Assembly (NCBI GenBank): GCA_007127655.1
Contig: SKYX01000281.1
Location: 1 to 6,582 of the forward strand
DNA from: Desulfonatronum sp.
GTDB lineage: Bacteria; Desulfobacterota; Desulfovibrionia; Desulfovibrionales; Desulfonatronaceae
Direction: 5' to 3'
Length of the DNA: 6,582 nucleotides
Shown here: positions 1-6,532 of the stretch, piece by piece
Layout of the letters: the number at the start of each line of letters is the position of its first letter
Position numbering within the stretch: position 1 is the first letter of the stretch
The notes under the pieces: generated by a model
The model's database searches: none
The model's input: only the letters and a program-made list of their open reading frames with translations
Told to the model about the DNA's origin: nothing
Program-made: the position numbers and the translations under genes

Positions 1-63
1 CTTACCAGCGAACATTCTTTTCGTCCATCGCCAATCCATACCGTTCCAGGGAGAATACCAACC

Positions 64-3000
64 ATGCCCCACGATTTCACGTTGCTCAAGGAAACCTTCA
101 TCACTGAACTGCAGTCCCGGGCCTTTCTGTATCGCCATGACCGTACCGGGGCCAGATTGTTGTCCCTGGTCAACGACGACGAAAACAAGGTTTTCGGGAT
201 CAGTTTTCGGACCCCGCCGGCCGACTCCACCGGAGTAGCGCACATCCTGGAGCATTCCGTGCTGTGCGGATCGCGCAAATACCCCGTGAAGGAGCCGTTC
301 GTCGAGCTGCTCAAGGGCTCGTTACAAACATTTTTGAACGCCTTCACCTATCCGGACAAGACCTGCTATCCCGTGGCCAGCCAAAACATCAAGGATTTTT
401 ACAATCTGATCGACGTGTATCTGGACGCCGTCTTTCATCCCCGCCTGACCCCGGAGGTCTTTGGCCAGGAGGGCTGGCATTACGAGGTGGACGCGGACGG
501 GACCTTGTCCATCCAGGGCGTGGTCTACAACGAAATGAAGGGTGCCTACGCTTCCCCTGACGGCCTGTTGTCCGAATACTCCCAGCAGTCGTTGTTTCCG
601 GACACCACCTACGGATTGGATTCCGGAGGAAATCCGGAGCGTATTCCGGAACTGACCTTTGAGCAGTTTCTCAACTTCCATCGGCGCTACTATCATCCCT
701 CCAACGCGTTCATTTATTTTTCCGGCGACGACAACCCCGAGCAGCGGCTGGTCCTGATCAGCGAAGCCTTGCGTGCATTCGACCGCCTGGAGGTGGATTC
801 CCACGTTCAGCGCCAAACCGCATTTACCGCGCCGATCCGTCAAACCCGGGGGTATCCCGTCAGCGCCGGAGAAAAGAGCGACGGTCAGGCCATGCTCACC
901 CTGAACTGGGTGGTGGGAGATGCCCTGGACGTCCGCGACGCGTTGGCCTGGCAAGTCCTGGAATACCTGCTTGTCGAGATGCCCTCCTCGCCCTTGCGCA
1001 AGGCATTGATCGACTCCGGCCTGGGCGACGACCTGGCCGGGGTCGGCCTGGAGGCGGAGCTGCGACAGCTCTATTTTTCCACGGGTCTGCGGGGGATGCG
1101 GGAGGAGGACGCCGACCGGGTGGAGAGCCTGATCCGGGAGACCCTGGAAAGGCTGGTCCGCGACGGGGTCCCCACGGACCTGATCGAGGCGGCCCTGAAC
1201 AGCCTGGAATTTCGGTTGCGCGAGCGCAACAGCGGACGATTTCCTCGTGGCTTGGCGGTCATGCTTCAGGCTTTGATCCTCTGGTTGCACGACGCCGACC
1301 CCATGGAAGGGCTGGCCTTCGAGGAGAATCTGAAGCGGCTGAAGAAGGAGCTTCTGTCCGGGAAGCGTGTCTTCGAGACCATGATCCAGGCCCGACTGCT
1401 GAACAACCCGCACCATGGCATCGTGCTCCTGACACCGGACTCCGATCTGGGCGAAAAGATGCGCCGGGATGAGGAGGCCCGTCTGGCCGAGGCCCGGACC
1501 AGCCTGGACGCGGAGGGCCTGGAAGCTGTTCGGCGGGGAACGGAAAAGCTCAAAGCTTGGCAGGAAACCCCGGATGCGCCGGAAAGTTTAGCGACCATTC
1601 CGGGACTGACCCGGGGTGACCTGGACCGGTCCGGCAAGCATATTCCCAGAGCAGTCCTGGACTGGGACGGCTGTCGTGTCCTGTTTCACGACCAGTTCAC
1701 AACGCGCATTGCCCATCTGGAACTGGGACTGGACCTGCGCCGTCTGTCCCCGGAAGACCTGCCCTACGCCGCCCTGCTGGGCAAGGTGTTGGTGGAGATC
1801 GGGACGGAAAAGGAAGACTACGCCGCCCTGGCCACCCGGATCAGCCGCAAAACCGGCGGGATCTGGCCGGAATTGTTCACGTCGTCGAAACGCGACGCGG
1901 ACGACGATCCCACGGCGTGGCTTTTCCTGCGAGGCAAAGCCATGGACCACGGAGTAGATGAGCTACTGGCCATTTTCACCGACATACTGCTCGCGCCGGC
2001 CCTGAGTGACCGTCGCCGCTTCACCCAGCTTCTCCTGGAAGAGAAGGCTGGGTTTGAACGGATGCTCATCCCTCGCGGCCATACTTTGGTCAACACCCGG
2101 CTGCGCGCTGGTTTTACCCTCGCAGACCAGGCCGGGGAGCGGATGAGCGGTATTTCCTATCTGTTCTTTGTTCGGGAGTTGATCAAGGAAGTCGAAACCA
2201 GCTGGGAACGGGTCCAGGCCCGGATGCGATCCATCCTGGAACGCTTGCTGGACCGGGCTTCCTTGATATTCAACATAACCACGGACCAAGAACACTTCAC
2301 AGCCTTGGAGCCAAAACTCAAACAGTTCCTGGCCGGGCTGCCCGCTGCTTCCACCCTATCCTCACACGCTACGACCTGGGGCCTGCCACCCCTTGGCGAT
2401 GGGGAAGCTCTGACCATCCCCGCGCCGGTCAACTATGTGGGCAAAGGAGTGCGGGCTCCCAAGGATCTGCCTTGTTCTTTGGGCGCGTTGATGGTGGTGA
2501 CCCGGTACCTGCGCACCGCATGGCTTTGGGACCGGATTCGGGTCAAGGGCGGAGCCTACGGCGCGTTTTGCATTTTCGACGCCTTGAGCCGCGGGCTGAC
2601 CATGGTTTCCTATCGCGACCCAAATATCGTCAAAACCTTGGAGGCTTTCGACGCCACGGCCGACTATCTGCGCGCGAATCCCATCGGCGAGGACGAGTTG
2701 AACAAGGCCGTGGTCGGGGCCATCGGCGACCTGGACGCTCACCTGCTGCCGGACGCCAAGGGCCATGTCTCCCTGCGCCGCTTTCTGACCAACCAGGACG
2801 ACGCGTTCCGCCAACAGGTTCGTGAAGAGATTCTGGCTTGCTCCGCGGCGGATTTCCGGGCCGTGGCCGACGTCCTGGACGCCTTCGGCAAACAGGGCCG
2901 GGTGGTGGTCATGGGCGGGGAGACAGCCTTCAGCGAGGCGGCCGCCTCGCAAACAGGACGTGACGTGCTCCAGGGGGTGCGTACGACCAATGTCCTGTGA
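64..3000 (+). CDS. M16C zinc metallopeptidase, presequence protease (PreP)-like
   Basis: This 978-residue protein is predicted to be a cytoplasmic zinc peptidase that degrades unfolded peptides inside a closed chamber, as PreP, Cym1 and falcilysin do. The inverted zinc motif HILEH is at residues 60-64 (H60 and H64 bind zinc, E63 is the general base), followed by the PreP-type block SVLCGSRKYPVKEPF. The distal zinc ligand is probably E157 in YNEMKG. Blocks typical of the family follow: LDSGGNPERIPELTF and YYHPSNAFIYFSGD (about 185-225), a central M16C-associated region (about 455-700), and a C-terminal M16 half with R826 and Y832 in RVKGGAYGAF, matching the substrate-anchoring Arg/Tyr pair of PreP. 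The length is normal for bacterial PreP and nothing is missing. There is no signal peptide. The start is supported by AGGGAG at 48-53, ten bases upstream. No terminator is seen after the stop. Family assignment is secure; the physiological substrate in bacteria is not known from the sequence. Confidence 0.95.
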   Translation: MPHDFTLLKETFITELQSRAFLYRHDRTGARLLSLVNDDENKVFGISFRTPPADSTGVAHILEHSVLCGSRKYPVKEPFVELLKGSLQTFLNAFTYPDKTCYPVASQNIKDFYNLIDVYLDAVFHPRLTPEVFGQEGWHYEVDADGTLSIQGVVYNEMKGAYASPDGLLSEYSQQSLFPDTTYGLDSGGNPERIPELTFEQFLNFHRRYYHPSNAFIYFSGDDNPEQRLVLISEALRAFDRLEVDSHVQRQTAFTAPIRQTRGYPVSAGEKSDGQAMLTLNWVVGDALDVRDALAWQVLEYLLVEMPSSPLRKALIDSGLGDDLAGVGLEAELRQLYFSTGLRGMREEDADRVESLIRETLERLVRDGVPTDLIEAALNSLEFRLRERNSGRFPRGLAVMLQALILWLHDADPMEGLAFEENLKRLKKELLSGKRVFETMIQARLLNNPHHGIVLLTPDSDLGEKMRRDEEARLAEARTSLDAEGLEAVRRGTEKLKAWQETPDAPESLATIPGLTRGDLDRSGKHIPRAVLDWDGCRVLFHDQFTTRIAHLELGLDLRRLSPEDLPYAALLGKVLVEIGTEKEDYAALATRISRKTGGIWPELFTSSKRDADDDPTAWLFLRGKAMDHGVDELLAIFTDILLAPALSDRRRFTQLLLEEKAGFERMLIPRGHTLVNTRLRAGFTLADQAGERMSGISYLFFVRELIKEVETSWERVQARMRSILERLLDRASLIFNITTDQEHFTALEPKLKQFLAGLPAASTLSSHATTWGLPPLGDGEALTIPAPVNYVGKGVRAPKDLPCSLGALMVVTRYLRTAWLWDRIRVKGGAYGAFCIFDALSRGLTMVSYRDPNIVKTLEAFDATADYLRANPIGEDELNKAVVGAIGDLDAHLLPDAKGHVSLRRFLTNQDDAFRQQVREEILACSAADFRAVADVLDAFGKQGRVVVMGGETAFSEAAASQTGRDVLQGVRTTNVL

Positions 3001-3099
3001 TGGTCGAAGCAGTGGGATGTTTTGACGGGGCCGACCGCCTGGCGAGAATCGCTTCAAGCGACGAGGCAAGTAAAGATCACACCCCGCCGGGTTGCCACC

Positions 3100-3127
3100 T
3101 TGACTTCATTCCGAGTCCTGCCATAAT
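3100..3127 (+). promoter_or_regulatory. Predicted sigma-70 promoter (extended -10) for the cytochrome c3 gene
   Basis: A -35 hexamer TTGACT (3100-3105) and a -10 hexamer CATAAT (3122-3127) are separated by 16 bases. A TG dinucleotide at 3119-3120, one base before the -10 box, makes it an extended -10 element. Transcription would start near 3134, leaving a leader of about 48 bases before the cytochrome start codon. The match is good for a housekeeping promoter and suggests the cytochrome gene is transcribed separately from the upstream peptidase gene. It is predicted from sequence only. Confidence 0.65.
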
Positions 3128-3164
3128 GCTTCCAGGCAAGTTCTTTTTTACACAATCCCATGAA

Positions 3165-3175
3165 AAAGGAGGTGA
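3165..3175 (+). promoter_or_regulatory. Very strong Shine-Dalgarno sequence of the cytochrome c3 gene
   Basis: AAAGGAGGTGA pairs almost without interruption with the 3' end of 16S rRNA and lies six bases before the ATG at 3182. It fixes the start codon and points to high translation, which fits an abundant periplasmic electron carrier. Confidence 0.85.
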
Positions 3176-3181
3176 ATCACG

Positions 3182-3580
3182 ATGAAAAAGTCTATCATTT
3201 CGATTTTGGCCGCGGTTGCTCTGGTATTCGCATTTGTTCTGCCGAACCTGAATGCCGCCGACGTACCTGGCGACGACTACATGATCCCCAAGCCCGGCGG
3301 TGATTATGAACCTCGGGTGCAGTCCATTCCCTTCGCGCACTCCGTGCACGCGGACATTGATTGCTACCACTGTCACCACACTGGGGACGTCAATGAAGGC
3401 TGTATGGACTCCGGCTGTCACGATCTGATCTATCCGGAAACGCCCGAAGAGCGCAGAGACATTCTCTACTTCGAAAAGGCGTATCACGATCAGTGCATCG
3501 GTTGTCACCGCGACCTGCGTCAGCAGGAACTGCCGACCGGTCCCGTAGCCTGCACAGGTTGTCACCCCAGGGACGAGTAG
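3182..3580 (+). CDS. Periplasmic tetraheme cytochrome c3 (class III), acidic
   Basis: This 132-residue precursor has a Sec signal peptide: KK at residues 2-3, a hydrophobic core at 5-20, and likely cleavage after A25 or A26. Four covalent heme sites follow: CYHCH (61-65), CMDSGCH (74-80, the CX4CH type), CIGCH (105-109) and CTGCH (124-128). Histidines for bis-His ligation sit where class III cytochromes keep them: H53 and H56 in FAHSVH, H66 directly after the first heme site, and H102 in EKAYHD. By analogy with Desulfovibrio c3 these would serve hemes 1, 3, 2 and 4. In sulfate reducers c3 shuttles electrons between periplasmic hydrogenases or formate dehydrogenases and membrane redox complexes. 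The mature chain has 21 Asp/Glu but only 8 Lys/Arg (two Lys), unlike the lysine-rich type I c3 that docks hydrogenase. It could be an acidic or type II (TmcA-like) c3, but no tmc partner genes are adjacent. It is probably monocistronic, with its own promoter and terminator. Confidence 0.95.
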   Translation: MKKSIISILAAVALVFAFVLPNLNAADVPGDDYMIPKPGGDYEPRVQSIPFAHSVHADIDCYHCHHTGDVNEGCMDSGCHDLIYPETPEERRDILYFEKAYHDQCIGCHRDLRQQELPTGPVACTGCHPRDE

Positions 3581-3608
3581 TTTTTTTCTGACTGCTCCCG
3601 CATTAATG

Positions 3609-3646
3609 GAGGGGCCGCGGCTGGACCGCGGCCCCTCTTGTTTTTT
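3609..3646 (+). terminator. Strong intrinsic terminator after the cytochrome c3 gene
   Basis: A perfect 12-bp GC-rich stem (GAGGGGCCGCGG at 3609-3620 with CCGCGGCCCCTC at 3626-3637) encloses the five-base loop CTGGA and is followed by TTGTTTTTT. It lies 28 bases after the cytochrome stop codon and should end that transcript efficiently, separating it from the next gene. Confidence 0.93.
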
Positions 3647-3715
3647 GGTGTGGTCATGGTTTATGCAGACGCTGCCCAAGACGCAACGACCGTCACTTTT
3701 GCCAAGGAAGGAACC

Positions 3716-5404
3716 ATGCCCAGTGCCGCCAAAAACGACATCATCGATCTGACCGACATCGTTGAAGAGGGTCATCCCGAAACGCCGAATCTCAAGCCCA
3801 CGAAGCCTTCCACCTCTACGGACGAGACCCTGGACGATCTGGATCTGGAAAAGGAAATCGACCAGATTTTCGCGGACCTCGGTCCTTCCGAAGAGGATGA
3901 TCAGAGTGGCGTGTCAGGCAAGAACGGCGAGTCGGACTCCGATACACTGGACCTGGACGACCTGTTTGAGCAGAAGAGCGACAAGGCCAAGGAGGCTTCG
4001 GGCGCAAAGAAAAGCGCCGCCGCTGATGATGACTCGGCCCTGGATTTCACGGATGACTTCGACAAATTGTTCGCCGAGGAAGCCCAACCGAAACAAAAAA
4101 ACGAACGGGAGTCGGACGCGTCCGCCACTGTCACGCCGCAATCGAAGGATGAACCTGACTGGTTGGCGGGAATCGACGGGTTGGGTCTGGATGAGGCGAA
4201 GTCCGAATCGTCGAGTGCCCAGGCGGATACTTCAAATGATGTCTCACTGGATATCTCGGATGCCGCAACCGCTGACTCTGAAGTGACGGCTGAAACAAAT
4301 CTCAAGGACGTGCCGGAAACACAGCCGGAGTCACGCACGGAGTCCCAAAACGCTCTGGAACCGGACATGGGCACGACTGACGAGGTTCTTGAAGACATTT
4401 CCTCCGTTGCTGAGAAAACAGCCAAGGAAGATCCCGCCTTGCCTGATTCCGTTTTCCAACGCCTCCAAGAATTGGAAGACCGTTTGGCCGCTCTGGAAAG
4501 CCGGGAGCCGCCCCAGATCGACGTTCCCGCTCCTGACCTGGACAGCCTGCTGGCCCAGATGGAACAACGAATAGACGAGCGTGTCGAGTCCCGGGTGAAC
4601 TCCGTGCAACAGTCGGTGGACGGCCTGGCTGAACAAACACAGACTTCCGTTGCCAAGGTCGTCGATGCTGAACTGGCCAAACTTTCCGGGTCCATGTCCG
4701 CTGAAGTCGAGCAGCGACTGAAAGAACGCCTTGAAGAGAGCTTTGCGGAGCACTTGGAAAAACGGCTGGAAGAATACAAGGCGTCCATCCAGGAAGACAT
4801 CGCACAAAAGCTTGCGTCCTCATTGGATGAATTGAAACAATCCGACGGCGATCAACCGGAAGACCCGCGAATCGCCGAACTCGCCGCAGGCCTGGATGCG
4901 CTCAGGGAACGGATTGAGGAATTGGCCCAGAGTCAGGTCGCTGCCTCCGCCCCGGAGGAAAATCCGGACGAATCACTTGCTTCCACGCTTCAGGAGCGGG
5001 AAGGCCACCTCGAAGCGCGCCTTTTGGAGACGGTCCGACAAGAGATGGGGAGCATGCGCGAAGACTGGGACGGACAAAAGAACGCCTTGGCCAAGGACCT
5101 GGAAAACTCCTTGAACGACTGGGCCAAACTCCAAGACAAGTTCAATGCGTTGCAGGAGGAATGGCAAGCCCTGCTTCAGGAACAGGAACCGCCCCGAACC
5201 GGTGAGCAAGAAGCGAGCGTTGCCGCGCTTTCGGATGGGTGGCGGGATGAGCTGGCCGTGCTACTGGACGAGCGCTTGGAAGCTCTGCGAGAAGAACTGC
5301 GAAGAGAATTGACGGACGAGATGGACAAGGCCGTCCCGCTGGCCGCCGCGCGGATCATCCGTGAGGAGATCCAGGCCATGAGCCAGGAAGAGGCGGAACA
5401 ATAG
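3716..5404 (+). CDS. Unknown acidic protein: disordered motif-rich N-terminus, coiled-coil C-terminus
   Basis: I do not recognise a named family. From the ATG at 3716 the protein has 562 residues; this start is chosen because AAGGA at 3704-3708 lies seven bases upstream. The frame stays open upstream to 3638, but that part runs into the terminator of the previous gene. Residues 1-240 are rich in Asp, Glu, Ser and Ala, poor in aromatics, and probably disordered. They contain recurring acidic/hydrophobic motifs: IIDLTDIVEEG (9-19), LDDLDLEKEIDQIFADL (39-55), LDLDDLFEQ (78-86), LDFTDDFDKLFAEE (109-122) and DWLAGIDGLGLDEA (148-161). A leucine-heptad helix (about 246-261, LQELEDRLAALE) and long charged helices (about 274-400 and 405-562) suggest coiled-coil oligomerisation. 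I see no cysteine, signal peptide or membrane segment, so it is probably cytoplasmic. The end, AVPLAAARIIREEIQAM, looks like a conserved terminal helix. A scaffold or polar-hub role is possible but is only inference. Confidence 0.82.
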   Translation: MPSAAKNDIIDLTDIVEEGHPETPNLKPTKPSTSTDETLDDLDLEKEIDQIFADLGPSEEDDQSGVSGKNGESDSDTLDLDDLFEQKSDKAKEASGAKKSAAADDDSALDFTDDFDKLFAEEAQPKQKNERESDASATVTPQSKDEPDWLAGIDGLGLDEAKSESSSAQADTSNDVSLDISDAATADSEVTAETNLKDVPETQPESRTESQNALEPDMGTTDEVLEDISSVAEKTAKEDPALPDSVFQRLQELEDRLAALESREPPQIDVPAPDLDSLLAQMEQRIDERVESRVNSVQQSVDGLAEQTQTSVAKVVDAELAKLSGSMSAEVEQRLKERLEESFAEHLEKRLEEYKASIQEDIAQKLASSLDELKQSDGDQPEDPRIAELAAGLDALRERIEELAQSQVAASAPEENPDESLASTLQEREGHLEARLLETVRQEMGSMREDWDGQKNALAKDLENSLNDWAKLQDKFNALQEEWQALLQEQEPPRTGEQEASVAALSDGWRDELAVLLDERLEALREELRRELTDEMDKAVPLAAARIIREEIQAMSQEEAEQ

Positions 5405-5441
5405 CTAAATAACGGGAGGGCCGTCCGGTTTTTCCGTTTTT

Positions 5442-5498
5442 AACCCGCCCGGTCATTGATCACGGTGGTCAAGACCATTTCCCCAGGGCGGGTTTTTT
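5442..5498 (+). terminator. Terminator-like hairpin between the coiled-coil gene and the MucR-like gene
   Basis: AACCCGCCC (5442-5450) pairs perfectly with GGGCGGGTT (5486-5494), and the T-run starts at 5493. The enclosed 35 bases can fold a smaller hairpin (TGGTC 5466-5470 with GACCA 5473-5477). A weaker stem, AACGG/CCGTT (5411-5415 and 5434-5438), also followed by Ts, lies just upstream. The structure probably ends the coiled-coil transcript. It finishes only about ten bases before the ribosome-binding site of the next gene, so it could also act as an attenuator for that gene. The long loop lowers confidence compared with the terminator at 3609. Confidence 0.65.
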
Positions 5499-5520
5499 CT
5501 TTGCCGTGGAGGTCGCGAGA

Positions 5521-5712
5521 ATGGATCAGATGCAAAAGCAGGCCCTGCAGGTGACCAAGGAAATCGTGGTCAAGTTCATCGAAACGAACCGGATTTCTCC
5601 GAACACCTTTCCGGAATTGTTTGGGGAAATTTACCGCTCCGTTCTCGGCACCATCCGCGACGAGGCAGGGGCGGACACGCCGGAAGGCGACGCCCCGGAG
5701 GAGGCAAAGTGA
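5521..5712 (+). CDS. Small MucR/Ros N-terminal-like protein without zinc finger
   Basis: This gene encodes 63 residues. The ATG at 5521 is preferred over the GTG at 5506 because GGAGG at 5508-5512 sits eight bases before it. Residues 8-45 follow the pattern of the N-terminal region of MucR/Ros regulators: a helix with VTKEIVVKFIETN, then FPELFGEIYRSVLGTI, corresponding to the family's LTAxIVxxYVxxN and LPxLIxxVHxAL elements as I recall them. In MucR this region mediates oligomerisation, while DNA binding lies in a C-terminal C2H2 zinc finger. Here the protein ends after an acidic tail (residues 47-63) with no cysteine at all, so no zinc finger exists. It may modulate a full-length MucR or bind another partner; this is inference. 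It is very likely co-transcribed with the methyltransferase gene starting 19 bases downstream. No clear promoter is seen between it and the hairpin ending at 5498. Confidence 0.8.
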   Translation: MDQMQKQALQVTKEIVVKFIETNRISPNTFPELFGEIYRSVLGTIRDEAGADTPEGDAPEEAK

Positions 5713-5735
5713 CGTCCATGGCGGCACGGGTATGA
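5709..5735 (+). CDS. Possible 8-codon coupling mini-ORF
   Basis: A GTG at 5709 opens a frame of eight codons (V/M-T-S-M-A-A-R-V) that ends at TGA 5733-5735. Its start overlaps the stop of the preceding gene (GTGA) and its stop overlaps the ATG of the methyltransferase gene (ATGA). GGAGGAGG at 5697-5704 gives it a good ribosome-binding site, whereas the methyltransferase start has none of its own at the usual distance. The mini-ORF could hand ribosomes on to the downstream start. An internal ATG at 5718 is an alternative start. No homology can be claimed for so short a peptide and it may be chance. Confidence 0.3.
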   Translation: MTSMAARV

Positions 5736-6532
5736 ATCCGAACCACAAGGACGACCACAAGGATCATGGGCACCGCGTCGTCGGCCTGTTCGGACGCATC
5801 GCCCCCTGGTACGACTTCCTGAATCACTTCCTGAGCCTGGGGTGCGACGTTGTTTGGCGCAAGCGCCTCAGACGTTGCGTCCGCGTTCACCGGACCAACC
5901 GGGTCCTGGATTTGGCCGCCGGCACCCTGGACGTATCCCGGGAAATCGTCCGTCATATGCCCGATGTGGACGTCGTGGCCATGGATTTTTCCGAGCCGAT
6001 GCTGCGCCGCGGACAGCGCAAGATTCGCGGTAAGGGAGAAGAGGGAGGCATCCCTTCACGTCCACGTATCCAGCCGGTGGTGGCCGATGGGCGGGCCCTG
6101 CCCGCCCGGGATGATTGCGTGGACTGCGTGACCATCGCCTTCGGGATCCGCAACATCCGCCCCAGGGAGGCGGCGTATCGGGAAGTACTCCGGGTGCTCA
6201 CGCCGGGAGGGAGATTCTGCATTCTGGAGTTTGGGGCGGGCCGCCAAAAAATCCTGCGCGGATTCTACAACCTCTACCTGCATCGCGTCCTGCCGTTGAT
6301 CGGGCGGATTTTCTCCGGTGACCCCCAGGCCTACCGCTACCTCGCCGAATCGATCCAGGAATTCCCGGACGCCGGGACCTTATGCGGGGAGCTGCTTCAG
6401 GCCGGGTTTGCCCGGGCCTACTCCGTGCCCATGACCTTCGGGATCGTGCAGCTGCACATCGCCGAAAAAGCCGGGACGGGTCAGGGCAATTTTGTTCTCA
6501 CGCAACCATTTGAAAAATATGAGGCTGGTTGA
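5732..6532 (+). CDS. ubiE: Demethylmenaquinone methyltransferase, UbiE/MenG family
   Basis: This 266-residue enzyme is predicted to transfer a methyl group from S-adenosylmethionine to demethylmenaquinone, the last step of menaquinone synthesis at the cytoplasmic face of the membrane. UbiE family blocks appear in order: FGRIAPWYDFLNHFLSLG with VVWRKRL (20-46), the SAM-binding motif I VLDLAAGTLD (58-67), VVAMDFSEPML (81-91), CVTIAFGIRNI (132-142), REVLRVLTPGGRFCILEFG (150-168), and the C-terminal PMTFGIVQLHIAEK. Motif I reads GTLD where most members have GTGD. The N-terminus is rich in His and Asp (H5, H9, H12, H14), and about 20 residues extend past the usual end. ATG 5732 is the only nearby in-frame start; it lacks a clear Shine-Dalgarno sequence and may depend on translation from upstream. 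In a sulfate reducer the product is menaquinone rather than ubiquinone, so menG is the functionally apt name. Confidence 0.93.
   Translation: MNPNHKDDHKDHGHRVVGLFGRIAPWYDFLNHFLSLGCDVVWRKRLRRCVRVHRTNRVLDLAAGTLDVSREIVRHMPDVDVVAMDFSEPMLRRGQRKIRGKGEEGGIPSRPRIQPVVADGRALPARDDCVDCVTIAFGIRNIRPREAAYREVLRVLTPGGRFCILEFGAGRQKILRGFYNLYLHRVLPLIGRIFSGDPQAYRYLAESIQEFPDAGTLCGELLQAGFARAYSVPMTFGIVQLHIAEKAGTGQGNFVLTQPFEKYEAG

Noticed and set aside
322..1416. Long open frame on the minus strand inside the peptidase gene.
   Set aside because: It is antisense to a clearly conserved peptidase and has no recognisable domain; long antisense frames are common in GC-rich genes.
3022..3049. Second promoter candidate upstream of the cytochrome gene (TTGACG, 16 bases, GAGAAT).
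   Set aside because: The -10 box is poor and the element at 3100-3127 is clearly better; it could be a minor start but is not supported.
3049..3061. Small inverted repeat TCGCTT/AAGCGA after the peptidase gene.
   Set aside because: The loop is only one base if fully paired and there is no T-run, so it is not a credible terminator.
3638..3715. Longer N-terminus for the coiled-coil protein, with possible starts at TTG 3638 or ATG 3656.
   Set aside because: The extension overlaps the terminator T-run of the cytochrome gene and lacks a ribosome-binding site, whereas ATG 3716 has AAGGA at the right distance.
3901..4800. Ser-rich minus-strand open frame of about 300 codons opposite the coiled-coil gene.
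   Set aside because: Its composition is the mirror of the Asp/Glu/Leu-rich sense strand, and the sense frame has a proper start and ribosome-binding site.
5506..5520. GTG start five codons upstream for the MucR-like protein.
   Set aside because: It would place the obvious GGAGG ribosome-binding site inside the coding sequence; ATG 5521 is spaced correctly from it.
5621..5731. Upstream extension of the methyltransferase frame through the small gene.
   Set aside because: The extension is Arg/Pro-rich, unlike UbiE N-termini, and overlaps a better-supported gene; the family-like sequence begins after ATG 5732.
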